DNA of 64,000 bases from Kiritimatiellia bacterium (GTDB lineage Bacteria > Verrucomicrobiota > Kiritimatiellia > RFP12 > DVOR01), in the NCBI GenBank assembly GCA_017558005.1, contig JAFYWN010000001.1:1-64000 (forward strand). The letters run 5' to 3'. Shown in pieces: positions 29,861-38,647 of the stretch; the stretch's first letter is position 1; every line of letters starts with the position of its first letter. The position numbers and the translations under genes are program-made. The notes beneath the pieces are model-generated. The model was given only the letters and a program-made list of their open reading frames with translations. It did no database searches and had not been told where the DNA came from.

Positions 29861-30547
29861 ATGAAGAACTGGTTAGAGCGATTGGAAGCTTGGAGGAAGC
29901 ACGCTGTCATTAAAATCACGTTGGGTGACATCGGATGGAGCTTTTTGGCGCTCTGCGTGCTTGCGCCCGTTTCATGTTCGCAGTCGACTCGGGTTTTGGC
30001 GTGGGTAGGCTTAAGCGCGGCACTCTGTTTCATTGGCAAGGGTGTTTCCGCGCAATTCGTAAAGACGCGAATCGTGCTCTCAAGTGTGAGCCTCTGTTTT
30101 GCTGTGCTTTGCATGGCGTTGGGGCTTTGGGTGCTCATCTTCTTCTGCCGACTTGAAGGTGCACGCGAACGGGAAACGCCGCTAAAGGATGTCGTGACGG
30201 GGGTTGATGTATGGATGTGTAAAGGGGCGGCGGTGTTGACGCATTGGAATTTCACGCAGAATTTCGTGGCACGGTGTTATACGCACGGCATTGGTGTGGA
30301 GCAGAATCATAAGACTGCGGTAAAATGGTATCAGAAGTCTGCTGCACAAGGTGATGCAGATGCGATGTGGGCCCTGGGGCGTGCCTATGCCGCGGGGGAG
30401 GGTGTTGAGAAAGATCGCGTGAAGGCGATGCAACTTCACGCAGAGAGTATTGGCACTTCTGTTAAGAATGAATTTAAATCAATCAAAGAAGATTTAAATA
30501 CCGTCAAAGAGAGTTTCTTGGATTGGTGGTGGTGGAATAAAAACTAA
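29861..30547 (+). CDS. Membrane protein with two Sel1-like repeats
   Basis: The 228-residue protein has a short basic N-terminus, then about three hydrophobic segments (near residues 25-42, 46-60 and 73-95). A soluble C-terminal half follows. It has two Sel1-type repeats: one around ARCYTHGIGVEQNHKTAVKWYQKSA and a complete one around GDADAMWALGRAYAAGEGVEKD. Sel1 repeats are helical pairs that mediate protein-protein contacts. The extreme C-terminus is charged and ends in WWWWNKN. It appears monocistronic. No specific function can be assigned; the architecture suggests a membrane-anchored adaptor. Confidence 0.75.
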   Translation: MKNWLERLEAWRKHAVIKITLGDIGWSFLALCVLAPVSCSQSTRVLAWVGLSAALCFIGKGVSAQFVKTRIVLSSVSLCFAVLCMALGLWVLIFFCRLEGARERETPLKDVVTGVDVWMCKGAAVLTHWNFTQNFVARCYTHGIGVEQNHKTAVKWYQKSAAQGDADAMWALGRAYAAGEGVEKDRVKAMQLHAESIGTSVKNEFKSIKEDLNTVKESFLDWWWWNKN

Positions 30548-31079
30548 TCCACCTTCTGGCGCTACTTTCATCATAGAGGGAAACTTAGGCGTAAGGCGCA
30601 GTAAACGCGAAGGCGCGCGTGGTGGACTCGCCGCGCGTCGCTAAAGTACGCTCGGTCTACAATCTCTACATCCGTGTAAACACGAAGGCGTGCCAACCGC
30701 GCACTTTTACTAAATAAAATGGGGCAAGCCTCCGCTCCTCCATGCATGCGCTCCTATGCCCCGCCCGCCATGCTTACACGAATCGGCCCGCTTGTCGGGC
30801 GGTAACTCCCCTGAGGATCCCTGCACGCCCCTCGTTGCGCGAATAGGACGCACTTATTGAGGAGTGCCCTGCAGAGTCCTCAATCCATTACCATTGTTAT
30901 CTGGCGCGTACCGCGCGCCCTTTGTGTGCTTATGCTGCAGCTTCTCACGGATGGAGAGGGGGTTGCTTAGGGAAAATAAAAAGGTAACCGCGCCCCTTTT
31001 CGGCGCGGTTGTAGCGCGGAAAAGGACTTATACCTTCTCAATTACCGCTTAATAGAGGCGCAATAGCTGAAAAGAAAGG
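30548..31079. other. Gene-free stretch downstream of the Sel1 gene
   Basis: No gene is supported. A GC-rich hairpin AACCGCGCC / GGCGCGGTT near 30986-31010 could be a terminator remnant, but no T-run follows. GC-rich blocks alternate with AT-rich sequence, as in decayed intergenic DNA. Confidence 0.45.
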
Positions 31080-31087
31080 GCGAAATT

Positions 31088-31175
31088 TGAGTTCAGTTTG
31101 TTACAAACTCAAATCCAATTTGTTACAAACTTAACTTCAATTTCTTAGAAACTCAACTTCAATTTCTTAGATTTC
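31088..31175 (+). repeat. Phased 22-bp repeat array B
   Basis: Four units with exact 22-bp spacing: TTACAAACT at 31101 and 31123, TTAGAAACT at 31145, and the diverged TTAGATTTC at 31167. The first two units contain the palindrome TTTGTTACAAA and the third TTTCTTAGAAA, so the arms changed in a compensating way. The array abuts the 5' side of conserved element copy 1. Confidence 0.75.
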
Positions 31176-31179
31176 AGTT

Positions 31180-31440
31180 CTTCAATACTTTGTACTTTGT
31201 TTGACGAGCCGTAACTTATTCATTACAACAACTTATTTTGAATATTTTAGGGCTGGCAATTTTAGGCTTAAAATCAGTACAATCTGTACTATCCATGCAA
31301 AGTTTAAACAGTACAATTTTTGCTGGGGCAAGATATTTTAAGGGAAAATTTCCGCTCGGGAAGAATTCTTAAATAGTACAATTTTTTGCACGGGACTTTT
31401 TAGACCCGCTTAGAAAACTTTAAAAAATAGTACAAATGGG
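31180..31440 (+). repeat. Conserved non-coding element, copy 1
   Basis: About 260 bp nearly identical in long stretches to the reverse complement of 49155-49418. Shared blocks include GGCTGGCAATTTTAGGCTTA and GGGAAAATTTCCGCTCGGGA. Six GTAC tetramers, mostly inside AGTACAA or TTGTACT, lie at 31192, 31277, 31286, 31311, 31376 and 31430. The ends carry short inverted TTTGTAC-like sequences. The longest frame of the other copy is broken here by stops, so it is not protein-coding. The element lies just upstream of the outer-membrane barrel gene. Confidence 0.85.
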
Positions 31441-31460
31441 CCGAAGAAATGAAAGAGAAG

Positions 31461-31469
31461 TGTTAGAAT
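31461..31469 (+). promoter_or_regulatory. Extended -10 before the outer-membrane barrel gene
   Basis: TGT followed by TAGAAT (31464-31469), with a predicted start near 31476 and a ~50-nt leader that includes AAAGGAG. It lies just outside the conserved element, so proteins bound to that element would be well placed to control it. Confidence 0.4.
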
Positions 31470-31526
31470 ACAGTTACAAGCATTATCCTTCTATCACGCA
31501 CAGTGCGTACGCAAAAGGAGTAACAC

Positions 31527-32936
31527 ATGAAACGCTTTTTATTTTCTTTTCTCTTTCTTTTGCCCTTAACCTCGTTAGGTGGTGGCGATTGGGGCTTCCC
31601 TCCCTGCCTCCTTTTACCCTATGCGGCGGCGTATGCGCTTGTTCCAGAACCTCAAATGGATTGGGGCTTTGACCTTCGCGTTCGTGCGGTCGGCACCAAC
31701 AACTTACCCCAACCCGACCACCGCGAAGAGCCGCGTGTTGAGTACCTCCGCATTCGCTCTAAATTATGGGGCAAACTCGAAAATGATGACCGCGAGCTCT
31801 ATCTCCGCCTTGGCAATGAACCCTTCTACTTCCGCACCCCCGGAATGCTTAAAGGGATGCGCCGCTTCCCCGATGTTGTCTATATCGACAATCTCTACTA
31901 CACCTTTAAAGATCTCTTTGGGGGGAATGTCGATCTCAAAATCGGCCGTCAAGACATTTGGGATTTAGGAAGCGAACGCATTATGCTTGATGGCACACCT
32001 GGTGATGGATCGCGTTCCTTTTATTACGATGCCATACGCCTTACACTCAAATTTGAAGAGCGTCGTACCCTTGACCTTTTAGGCATCTATAACACCAGCC
32101 ACGATTGGATGCCCTCCCTCGGCCATGACCACCCCGATCCGAAGCCTGGAAAATCCCGAGACTTTGACACCAATGGCGTCGACCAAGATGAATGGGCCCT
32201 TGCCCTTTATTGGAAAGATCGCTCCTGTAAAGAATTCCCTTGGGATATCTATTACTTCTTTAAGGGCGAAGAACGTGGCAGTCGCTACACGCGTAGTTTC
32301 ATCCCTGCCGACCGCGACCACTTCTATACCCAGACCCTTGGTTTCCGTCTCCAGCCCAAACTCACCGAAACGCTCTCTGCTGACCTTGAAGCGGCACTCC
32401 AATGGGGTGATGAAAGTCATCTCGCTTCCATGGGCTACGGTGCCCTTCATTGGACGCCTTGGACAAAGGCAGAATGTCGTTTTGAGCCGCGCTTCTCTGC
32501 CGCCTGCTACTATCTCTCTGGTGACAGCGATGGTCCGCGTGGCAAACACGCATGGATGTCGCTCTTTAACCGCGCTAGTTTTATTGGCGATGTTCCCGGC
32601 GGTATGTACGACAAATACGACCACACCAACCTCCTCTACCCGCACCTTTCCTTCAAATTCACCCCTGCAGAAAACATGACCCTCTCCACGAGCTTTGGCC
32701 CTATGTTTGCCCCTGCTGAAGAGTGCTACAACGGCAAACGCTATGGCCATGATTGTGGGTTCTTTGCGAACCTTTACTATGAGGTTGCCGTTGGGAAATA
32801 TACCGATGTCAAATGGTTCCAATCCTTCACCATCTCCTTCCTCGGCGAAGTCATGACCAAGGGCAACTGGTTTGAAGACGACGACGACCAAGGCCTCTGC
32901 TTCTATGGCCAGATTGACTTCACGTGGTCGTTCTAA
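31527..32936 (+). CDS. Outer-membrane beta-barrel, alginate-export-like porin
   Basis: The 469-residue protein has an N-terminal hydrophobic signal (MKRFLFSFLFLLPLTSLGGG) and then alternating amphipathic strands with many aromatic residues. The segment LKIGRQDIWDLGSERIMLDG followed by GDGSRSFYYDAIRLTL resembles the alginate-export (AlgE-type) porin family, in which a conserved GRQ turn precedes a DA/R strand. It ends IDFTWSF, an outer-membrane-type C-terminal strand with a final phenylalanine. A role in export or uptake of an anionic polysaccharide or sugar is inferred. AAAGGAG lies 7 bases before the ATG. A full conserved non-coding element lies upstream and a partial one downstream. Confidence 0.75.
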   Translation: MKRFLFSFLFLLPLTSLGGGDWGFPPCLLLPYAAAYALVPEPQMDWGFDLRVRAVGTNNLPQPDHREEPRVEYLRIRSKLWGKLENDDRELYLRLGNEPFYFRTPGMLKGMRRFPDVVYIDNLYYTFKDLFGGNVDLKIGRQDIWDLGSERIMLDGTPGDGSRSFYYDAIRLTLKFEERRTLDLLGIYNTSHDWMPSLGHDHPDPKPGKSRDFDTNGVDQDEWALALYWKDRSCKEFPWDIYYFFKGEERGSRYTRSFIPADRDHFYTQTLGFRLQPKLTETLSADLEAALQWGDESHLASMGYGALHWTPWTKAECRFEPRFSAACYYLSGDSDGPRGKHAWMSLFNRASFIGDVPGGMYDKYDHTNLLYPHLSFKFTPAENMTLSTSFGPMFAPAEECYNGKRYGHDCGFFANLYYEVAVGKYTDVKWFQSFTISFLGEVMTKGNWFEDDDDQGLCFYGQIDFTWSF

Positions 32937-32967
32937 CATCCACTCTCAATCCAACCACCCTTTATAA

Positions 32968-33045
32968 CGACTTAGACTCGCTTAGAAAACTTTAGAAAAT
33001 AGAACGGACGGCCGAAGAACTGAAATCTTACAAACTGGGATTCAA
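32968..33045 (+). repeat. Partial third copy of the non-coding element
   Basis: The sequence CGCTTAGAAAACTTTA..AAATAG..AC and the following GGCCGAAGAA.TGAAA match the 3' end of copy 1 (31407-31453). TTACAAACT follows, the core of array B, about 20 bases later. Only the 3' end is retained. The rest of the 32937-33356 gap holds small GC hairpins such as CCCTTTCAAAGGG and CCCTTCAGAAGGG, and no gene. Confidence 0.65.
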
Positions 33046-33356
33046 TGTTGCCCTTTTTGTACTTAAAGGTGCCCGTCATTGCCGATAGTGCTTGGCATTA
33101 TCCCCCTTTCAAAGGGCTGAACCGCTGCGAAGGGCTTGTTCACTAAGGTGTGTCATTGCATGGCATGGCCCTTCAGAAGGGTGGGGGATTCTGTTAAGTC
33201 GGGGAGGCTTGTCGCGGGGGAGGGGCTCAAGTCGTCACCCCTTGCAACCGTAATTATTATCGCGTGTTAGTGTTCGCGCGCGTACCTAATTAAATAATAG
33301 GTGCTGTGGGTTAGAGAGAAATGGAGAAAGGTGCAGAGGGGAAAATGCAAAAAGTG

Positions 33357-33386
33357 TTGCATTGGTTTAACTTAGTATGATACACT
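33357..33386 (+). promoter_or_regulatory. fusA promoter
   Basis: TTGCAT (33357-33362), an 18-bp spacer ending in TGA, and TACACT (33381-33386). The predicted start is near 33393, with a ~38-nt leader containing AAGGAG. Confidence 0.55.
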
Positions 33387-33430
33387 GTTAGGACTTTTTT
33401 TAGTGATGCCCCTTTTAAGGAGATTAGATT

Positions 33431-35536
33431 ATGGCACGCAAAATCCCGTTGGACCATGTGCGCAACATTGGTATTATGGCCCACATTGACGCCGGTAAGA
33501 CGACCACGTCTGAACGTATTTTGTTCTATTCTGGTAAGAACCACAAGATTGGCGAAGTGCACGATGGCGGCGCCACGATGGACTGGATGGTTCAGGAACA
33601 GGAACGCGGCATTACCATCACCTCCGCAGCTACCGCTGTGATGTGGGGTGACTACATGATTTCTTTGATTGACACCCCCGGCCACGTGGACTTCACTGCA
33701 GAAGTGGAACGCTCCCTCCGCGTGCTTGACGGCGCTGTCGCAGTGTTCTGTTCCGTCGGTGGCGTGCAGCCCCAGTCCGAACAGGTGTGGCGTCAGTCCG
33801 AAAAGTACAAAGTGCCGAAGTTGATCTTCGTGAACAAGATGGACCGCGTGGGCGCTAACTTCTTCTCCGTGATGGAACAGGTGAAGAATCAGCTCAATGC
33901 TCGCCCCGTCCCGATGGTGTGCCCGCTCGGCGCTGGTGAAACCTTCGAAGGCGTCGTTGACTTGCTCGAAGAACGCCTCGTCACCTACGATAAGGCCTCC
34001 AACGGCGTGAAGCAGATCTACTCCGAAATCCCTGCAGAACTCAAGGATAAGTGCGAAGAAATGCGCCAGGAGATGATCGAAGCTGCTGCTGAACAGGATG
34101 AAGAGCTCATGAACAAGTTCTTCGAAGAAGGCACCCTCTCCAAGGAAGAAATCATCAAGGGTCTTCGTAAGGGTTGCATCAGCCGCGCCATCATGCCTGC
34201 ATTCTGCGGTACCGCATTTAAGAACAAGGGTATCCAGATCCTCCTCGACGCAGTGGTGAGCTACCTCCCCAGCCCGCTCGACATCCCCGCAGTGGTCGAC
34301 GAAGCAGACGAATCCATCGTCCGTCACGCAGATGACAACGAACCCCTCTCTGCTCTCGCATTCAAGATCATGGCCGATAAGAACATGGGTAAGATCATCT
34401 TCACCCGTATCTACTCGGGCGTTCTCCGCGCTGGCGCAGAAATCCTCGACTCTTCGATCAACAAGAAGGCTCGTGTCTCCCGCCTCTTCCGCATGCACGC
34501 TAACCACCAGGAAAAGCTTGAAGAAGCATACGCAGGTGACATCGTGGCCGTTATCGGCCTCCCCAACACCCGCACCGGTGACACCCTCTGCGACATCGAA
34601 AACCCCATTCACTTGGAATCCATCGACTTCCCTGCACCGGTGATCTCGATTGCAGTGAAGCCCGTTTCCCGTGGCGACAACGAAAAGCTCGGTAACGCAC
34701 TTCACACCCTCGCTCAGGAAGACCCCACCTTCACCGTGGCATTCGACCAGGAAACCTCCGAAACGATCATCTCCGGTATGGGTGAACTTCACCTCGAAAT
34801 CATCGTTGACCGCTTGAAGCGCGAATTCAACGTTGAATGCGAAGTGGGTCGTCCCGAAGTTGCTTACCGTGAATCCATCGCTGTTGAAGGCGAAGGCGAA
34901 TACAAGCACAAGAAGCAGTCCGGTGGTCGCGGTCAGTATGGTCACGTCTGCATGAAGTTCGCTCCGCAGGAAGACGGCAAGGAATTCGAATTCATCAACG
35001 ACATCAAGGGCGGTGTGATCCCCGGCGAATACATCCCCGCAGTCGAAAAGGGTACCCGCGCAGCAATGGAATCCGGCCCTCTCGCTGGCTATCCCGTGCT
35101 CCCGCTCAAGGCTACGCTCTTCTACGGTTCGTACCATGACGTCGACTCCTCCGAATTCGCGTTCCAGACCGCTGCTCGTCAGTGCTTCAAGGAAGTCTTC
35201 TTGAAGAGCCAGCCGCAGCTCCTCGAACCGATCATGAAGGTCGAAGTCGTTGTTCCCGAAGATTACATGGGTGCTGCTACCGGTTCGCTCTCTCAGCGTC
35301 GTGGCCGCGTCGAAGGTATGGAAGAACGTGGTGGCGCTCGCCTCGTCCACGGCTTCGTGCCCTTGGGTGAAATGTTCGGTTACTCCAACACCATCCGTAC
35401 CCTCACGCAGGGTCGTGGTGCATTCACCATGGTGTTCGACCACTACGAACCCGTGCCGCGTAACCTCCAGGACGAAATCGTTGAAAAGCGCCGCAAAGCC
35501 GGCAAGGTTCACGGTTACTCCGAAAACGACGACTAA
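33431..35536 (+). CDS. fusA: Translation elongation factor G
   Basis: EF-G is the GTPase that drives ribosomal translocation and, with RRF, ribosome recycling. The 701-residue protein carries G1 AHIDAGKT (residues 17-24), the switch I motif RGITITSA, G3 DTPGHVDF and G4 NKMD, then the domain IV hallmark GGRGQYGHV and the domain V segment ending near GYSENDD. AAGGAG precedes the ATG. Codon choice is noticeably more restricted than in neighbours (GAA, AAG, CTC and GTC dominate), as expected for a highly expressed gene. It stands alone with its own promoter and terminator, not in a str operon with rpsL, rpsG and tuf. Confidence 0.97.
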   Translation: MARKIPLDHVRNIGIMAHIDAGKTTTSERILFYSGKNHKIGEVHDGGATMDWMVQEQERGITITSAATAVMWGDYMISLIDTPGHVDFTAEVERSLRVLDGAVAVFCSVGGVQPQSEQVWRQSEKYKVPKLIFVNKMDRVGANFFSVMEQVKNQLNARPVPMVCPLGAGETFEGVVDLLEERLVTYDKASNGVKQIYSEIPAELKDKCEEMRQEMIEAAAEQDEELMNKFFEEGTLSKEEIIKGLRKGCISRAIMPAFCGTAFKNKGIQILLDAVVSYLPSPLDIPAVVDEADESIVRHADDNEPLSALAFKIMADKNMGKIIFTRIYSGVLRAGAEILDSSINKKARVSRLFRMHANHQEKLEEAYAGDIVAVIGLPNTRTGDTLCDIENPIHLESIDFPAPVISIAVKPVSRGDNEKLGNALHTLAQEDPTFTVAFDQETSETIISGMGELHLEIIVDRLKREFNVECEVGRPEVAYRESIAVEGEGEYKHKKQSGGRGQYGHVCMKFAPQEDGKEFEFINDIKGGVIPGEYIPAVEKGTRAAMESGPLAGYPVLPLKATLFYGSYHDVDSSEFAFQTAARQCFKEVFLKSQPQLLEPIMKVEVVVPEDYMGAATGSLSQRRGRVEGMEERGGARLVHGFVPLGEMFGYSNTIRTLTQGRGAFTMVFDHYEPVPRNLQDEIVEKRRKAGKVHGYSENDD

Positions 35537-35562
35537 GTCGTTACCGATTACTCGGACCAACC

Positions 35563-35597
35563 AAACGGTCGCGCCTCCGCGCGACCGTTTTATTTTT
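35563..35597 (+). terminator. fusA terminator
   Basis: A 12-bp perfect stem (AAACGGTCGCGC / GCGCGACCGTTT) with loop CTCC is followed by TATTTTTTT. Confidence 0.93.
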
Positions 35598-35631
35598 TTA
35601 TTCGGACACATAGCCCTTTAAGCAATAAACA

Positions 35632-35750
35632 GGCCCAACAATGGACCTGTACAGGACACTGCCCCCTGCGATGCCACTTTCATCTATGACCGGCCCAATA
35701 ATGGGCCTGCACAGGACTCTGCTCCCAGCGATGGCATTCTAAGCTGTGTT
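35632..35750 (+). repeat. Two tandem ~60-bp direct repeats
   Basis: GGCCCAA.AATGG.CCTG.ACAGGAC.CTGC.CCC.GCGATG.CA occurs at 35632 and again at 35692, with a 60-bp period and roughly 80% identity by eye. No gene is associated. Confidence 0.6.
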
Positions 35751-35848
35751 ATCTTTTATTCTGCTGCGCGCTCTCTTCCTAAACTGTGCCCGCTTTTGTG
35801 CGCATGTTCGTCTTAACAGAAATCTAACAGTTTAAAGTGGGGTGATTG

Positions 35849-35858
35849 TGGTATTATG
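35849..35858 (+). promoter_or_regulatory. Extended -10 promoter of the riboswitch-ATPase unit
   Basis: TGG followed by TATTAT (35853-35858). The predicted start near 35865 falls right at the 5' end of the riboswitch candidate. The -35 is weak. Confidence 0.5.
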
Positions 35859-35865
35859 GTTGCGT

Positions 35866-35955
35866 ATTGAGGGAGTAGCTAACGTGCGGAGCACGGGGTA
35901 AGCCAACAGTCCCGGTTATAAAACCTGGCTTATCGGAAGCAGTGAGACTCATGTA
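35866..35955 (+). ncRNA. Probable yybP-ykoY (Mn2+-sensing) riboswitch
   Basis: The 5' segment TGAGGGAGTAGC contains GGAGTAGC, the most conserved block of the yybP-ykoY class. The 3' segment AGTGAGACTCA matches the AGCnAGAC block. TGAG and CTCA can close P1. Between them are a CGTGC/GCACG hairpin and a longer helix TAAGCC/GGCTTA with inner GGTT/AACC. A terminator follows at 36003-36033, and the regulated gene is a P2-type cation ATPase, a known partner of this riboswitch class. The L3 metal-binding loop is not a clean match, so the assignment is not certain. Confidence 0.6.
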
Positions 35956-36002
35956 CGGTGCGTAGACTCGTGCTGTGCGGCTCTCTCTCGGATGAATTGA
36001 AG

Positions 36003-36033
36003 ACGCCTGCGCGAGAATGCGCGGGCGTTTTTT
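36003..36033 (+). terminator. Intrinsic terminator in the ATPase leader
   Basis: A 10-bp stem (ACGCCTGCGC / GCGCGGGCGT) with loop GAGAAT and a T-run sits between the riboswitch candidate and the ATPase start codon. It is a plausible expression platform. Confidence 0.85.
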
Positions 36034-36056
36034 GTTGATTCGAAAGGACGTGTACC

Positions 36057-38636
36057 ATGATTGATCGTGCGTTTTGCGAAAAGGGTGAAACAGTCTTAAA
36101 GACGCTTTCTGTAGAGGTTAAGTGTGGCTTAACGGATGAGCGCGTGGCGCAGAACCGAGAACGTTTTGGCGCGAATGAACTTTCGCAGGGGAAGCGGGTG
36201 ACACTGTGGCAACGCATCGCGGGGGCGCTTTCTGAACCGATGACGTTGTTATTGCTTTTAGCCGCGGGGATTATGGTGGGGGTCAATATCGTTCATCTCA
36301 TTACGGGGGGTGAGACGGACTTCTTTGAGTGTGCAGGGGTGGCGATTGCGATTGTGCTCTCGGTGGGGATTTCGGTGATTATGGAGGGGCGTAGCGCGAA
36401 GGCATTTGAGGCGTTGCGTGCGATTGGGGCAGATGTGCGTCCGCAGGTCTTGCGTAATGGTCAACGTGTCTGCATTTCGCAGAAGGAGTTGGTCGTCGGG
36501 GATATTGTTTACATTTCTACGGGGGATAAGCTGACGGCAGATGGGCGGTTGCTGGAAGCGCACGGTTTGGTGGCCGATGAGTCTGCTTTGACGGGTGAGT
36601 CTGCGCCTGTGGAGAAGTCGGCAGACGCGGAAGTTTCACCAGAGGCACCCGTGGCAGAACGCCCAACGATGTTGTATGCGGGCAGTTTTATTACGGCGGG
36701 TTCGGGTTTAATGGTTGTGACCGCCGTGGGCATGGGGACGGAGTTTGGGCGCATAGCAGGCGCGCTTTCAGGTGAAGAGCAGGGGGAAACGCCGCTTCAG
36801 GAGCGTCTTGCTACGTTGGGAAAACGCGTGACCACGGCGGGGATTTTGGCGGCAGTATTGGTCTTTGTCGCACGGTTGTGGCAAGCCTTTTCTGGGGATG
36901 CCTTAACTTGGACGGCGGTGGGCGATGCCTTTATTTCGGCAATTGTGCTGGTGGTGGCGTGTGTACCGGAGGGACTGCCCACCATTGTGGCGATGAGTTT
37001 GGCGGTGAATGTGCTCCGTATGGCAAAGCAGAATGCGCTTGTGAAGCGCATGGTGGCATCGGAGACAATCGGGTGCGTGACCTTTATCTGTTCGGACAAG
37101 ACGGGGACCCTTACCGAAAATCGCATGACGGTGGTAGCGTTGGTCAATCATCTCGGCGAGGCTCACGCTGCGACCGATGTGATGTGGCAAAACATTTGTG
37201 TGAATTCCACGGCAGACGTTGCTGTGGGGGGTGACACTTTTACGGGGAATCCGACTGAGGGTGCGATGCTTGTGGCGGCGGTTAAGGCAGGACTTTCACC
37301 TCGCACGATTCGCAGTAACGTCACGATAGATGCGATTGAGCCCTTTTCTTCCGACACAAAACGGATGGTGACGCATTTGGGTGGTGCTACGGCGATTTCA
37401 TTGATGAAGGGAAGTCCTGAGGCGGTTTTGGCGGCGTGTGCGTTGGATGACGAAGGTTTGTCTGCCGCTCAAGTTGCAATGGCGGTTTGGCAGGAACGCG
37501 CCTGTCGCGTGCTCGCCTTTGCGCATCGCTCAGCAGCGGGTGAGGCGTGGGTGTACGATGGGTTTGCGGCGATTACAGACCCTGTTCGCGTGGCCGTCCC
37601 AACCGCGATGGCGGCCTGTCGCACGGCAGGCATCGAAGTGATGATGTTGACGGGTGACAACTTGATTACAGCGCGTGCGATTGCGAACGAGTTAGGGATG
37701 TTGCCAGAAGGGAAGCGTGCGGTAACGGCGGCGGAGCTTGAGGATTTGTCAGATGTGGACTTCGCGGAAGCGCTCAAAAGTGTGCGTGTGATTGCGCGTT
37801 CCACGCCTTCCATTAAGTTGCGCGTGGTGCGGACGCTAAAGGCACAAGGTGAGACGGTGGCCGTTACAGGTGATGGCATCAATGATGCGCCCGCTATTAA
37901 GGCCGCAGACGTGGGCGTGGCCATGGGCATCACGGGCACGGAAGTGACCAAAGAGGCGTGCGATATTCTGCTCTTGGATGACTCGTTCTCAACGATTGTG
38001 CGCGCGATTCGTTGGGGCCGTGGCATCGCAGATGGGTTTAAACGCTTTATCCTTTTCCAGCTCACAGTAAATGTCTCCTCTGTGATTGTGGTGCTTATCG
38101 CGGCCTTGACGGGGATGGCATCGCCCTTCACGGCATTGTGGTTGCTCTGGATTAACCTCATTATGGATGGGCCGCCCGCACTAACGCTTGGCTTAGAAAA
38201 GTTGGGCAATGACCTCTTACAGCGGCCGCCAGTGCGCCGTGACGCACCGCTTGTGACGAAGAATATGGCGATGCGCATGGCGGTAATGGGCGGTGTCATT
38301 GCGGCGGTTTCCCTTGCGCAATTGCGTTGGGACTTCTTAAATGCGGGCGAGGCGGCCCCTACGGCGCTCTTTACACTCTTTGTTCTCTGCCAATTGGCCA
38401 ATGCCCTCAGTGCGCGTAAACCTGAAGGTGGCAATCCGTTGGGTGGGCTTTTCGGCAATCCGGCTTTGATTGGCGCATTGGTGCTGATGGTCACATTGCA
38501 GTGGATTATGGTAACATTTGGGGGTGGCTTCTTCAAAACTGTGCCGCTGACGGCCGCGTTGTGGGGTAAGTGTTGCTTAATTGCGGCGTGTATTCCCTTA
38601 ATTGCGGCGATCTTGCCACGCGAGAAAAACAAGTGA
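36057..38636 (+). CDS. P2-type cation-transporting ATPase (Ca2+ or Mn2+ exporter)
   Basis: The 859-residue membrane pump has an N-terminal cation-ATPase domain, the actuator motif TGES, the M4 motif VPEGLP, the phosphorylation site DKTGTLT with D347, the nucleotide-binding KGSPE, the hinge TGDGINDAP, and the M6 motif NLIMDGPPA. This is the SERCA/PMR1-like P2 layout. Calcium and manganese are the usual substrates. The upstream yybP-ykoY-like leader favours manganese export, as described for yoaB of Lactococcus. AAAGGA precedes the ATG. The gene at 38648 follows after 11 bases and is probably cotranscribed. Confidence 0.93.
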   Translation: MIDRAFCEKGETVLKTLSVEVKCGLTDERVAQNRERFGANELSQGKRVTLWQRIAGALSEPMTLLLLLAAGIMVGVNIVHLITGGETDFFECAGVAIAIVLSVGISVIMEGRSAKAFEALRAIGADVRPQVLRNGQRVCISQKELVVGDIVYISTGDKLTADGRLLEAHGLVADESALTGESAPVEKSADAEVSPEAPVAERPTMLYAGSFITAGSGLMVVTAVGMGTEFGRIAGALSGEEQGETPLQERLATLGKRVTTAGILAAVLVFVARLWQAFSGDALTWTAVGDAFISAIVLVVACVPEGLPTIVAMSLAVNVLRMAKQNALVKRMVASETIGCVTFICSDKTGTLTENRMTVVALVNHLGEAHAATDVMWQNICVNSTADVAVGGDTFTGNPTEGAMLVAAVKAGLSPRTIRSNVTIDAIEPFSSDTKRMVTHLGGATAISLMKGSPEAVLAACALDDEGLSAAQVAMAVWQERACRVLAFAHRSAAGEAWVYDGFAAITDPVRVAVPTAMAACRTAGIEVMMLTGDNLITARAIANELGMLPEGKRAVTAAELEDLSDVDFAEALKSVRVIARSTPSIKLRVVRTLKAQGETVAVTGDGINDAPAIKAADVGVAMGITGTEVTKEACDILLLDDSFSTIVRAIRWGRGIADGFKRFILFQLTVNVSSVIVVLIAALTGMASPFTALWLLWINLIMDGPPALTLGLEKLGNDLLQRPPVRRDAPLVTKNMAMRMAVMGGVIAAVSLAQLRWDFLNAGEAAPTALFTLFVLCQLANALSARKPEGGNPLGGLFGNPALIGALVLMVTLQWIMVTFGGGFFKTVPLTAALWGKCCLIAACIPLIAAILPREKNK

Positions 38637-38647
38637 ATGGATGCTAA

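Noticed and set aside
31180..31440. Transposon (MITE) identity for the conserved element
   Set aside because: Terminal inverted similarity is short and no target-site duplication is visible at either copy; left open instead of called.
33431..35611. Very long minus-strand open frame opposite fusA
   Set aside because: It mirrors fusA codons because of strong codon bias and has no homology-like features.
35930..35990. Possible group II intron domain V (CATGTACGGTGCG)
   Set aside because: The GAAA tetraloop and AGCC/GGTT pairing of domain V are absent and no intron-encoded protein is present; the riboswitch reading explains more.
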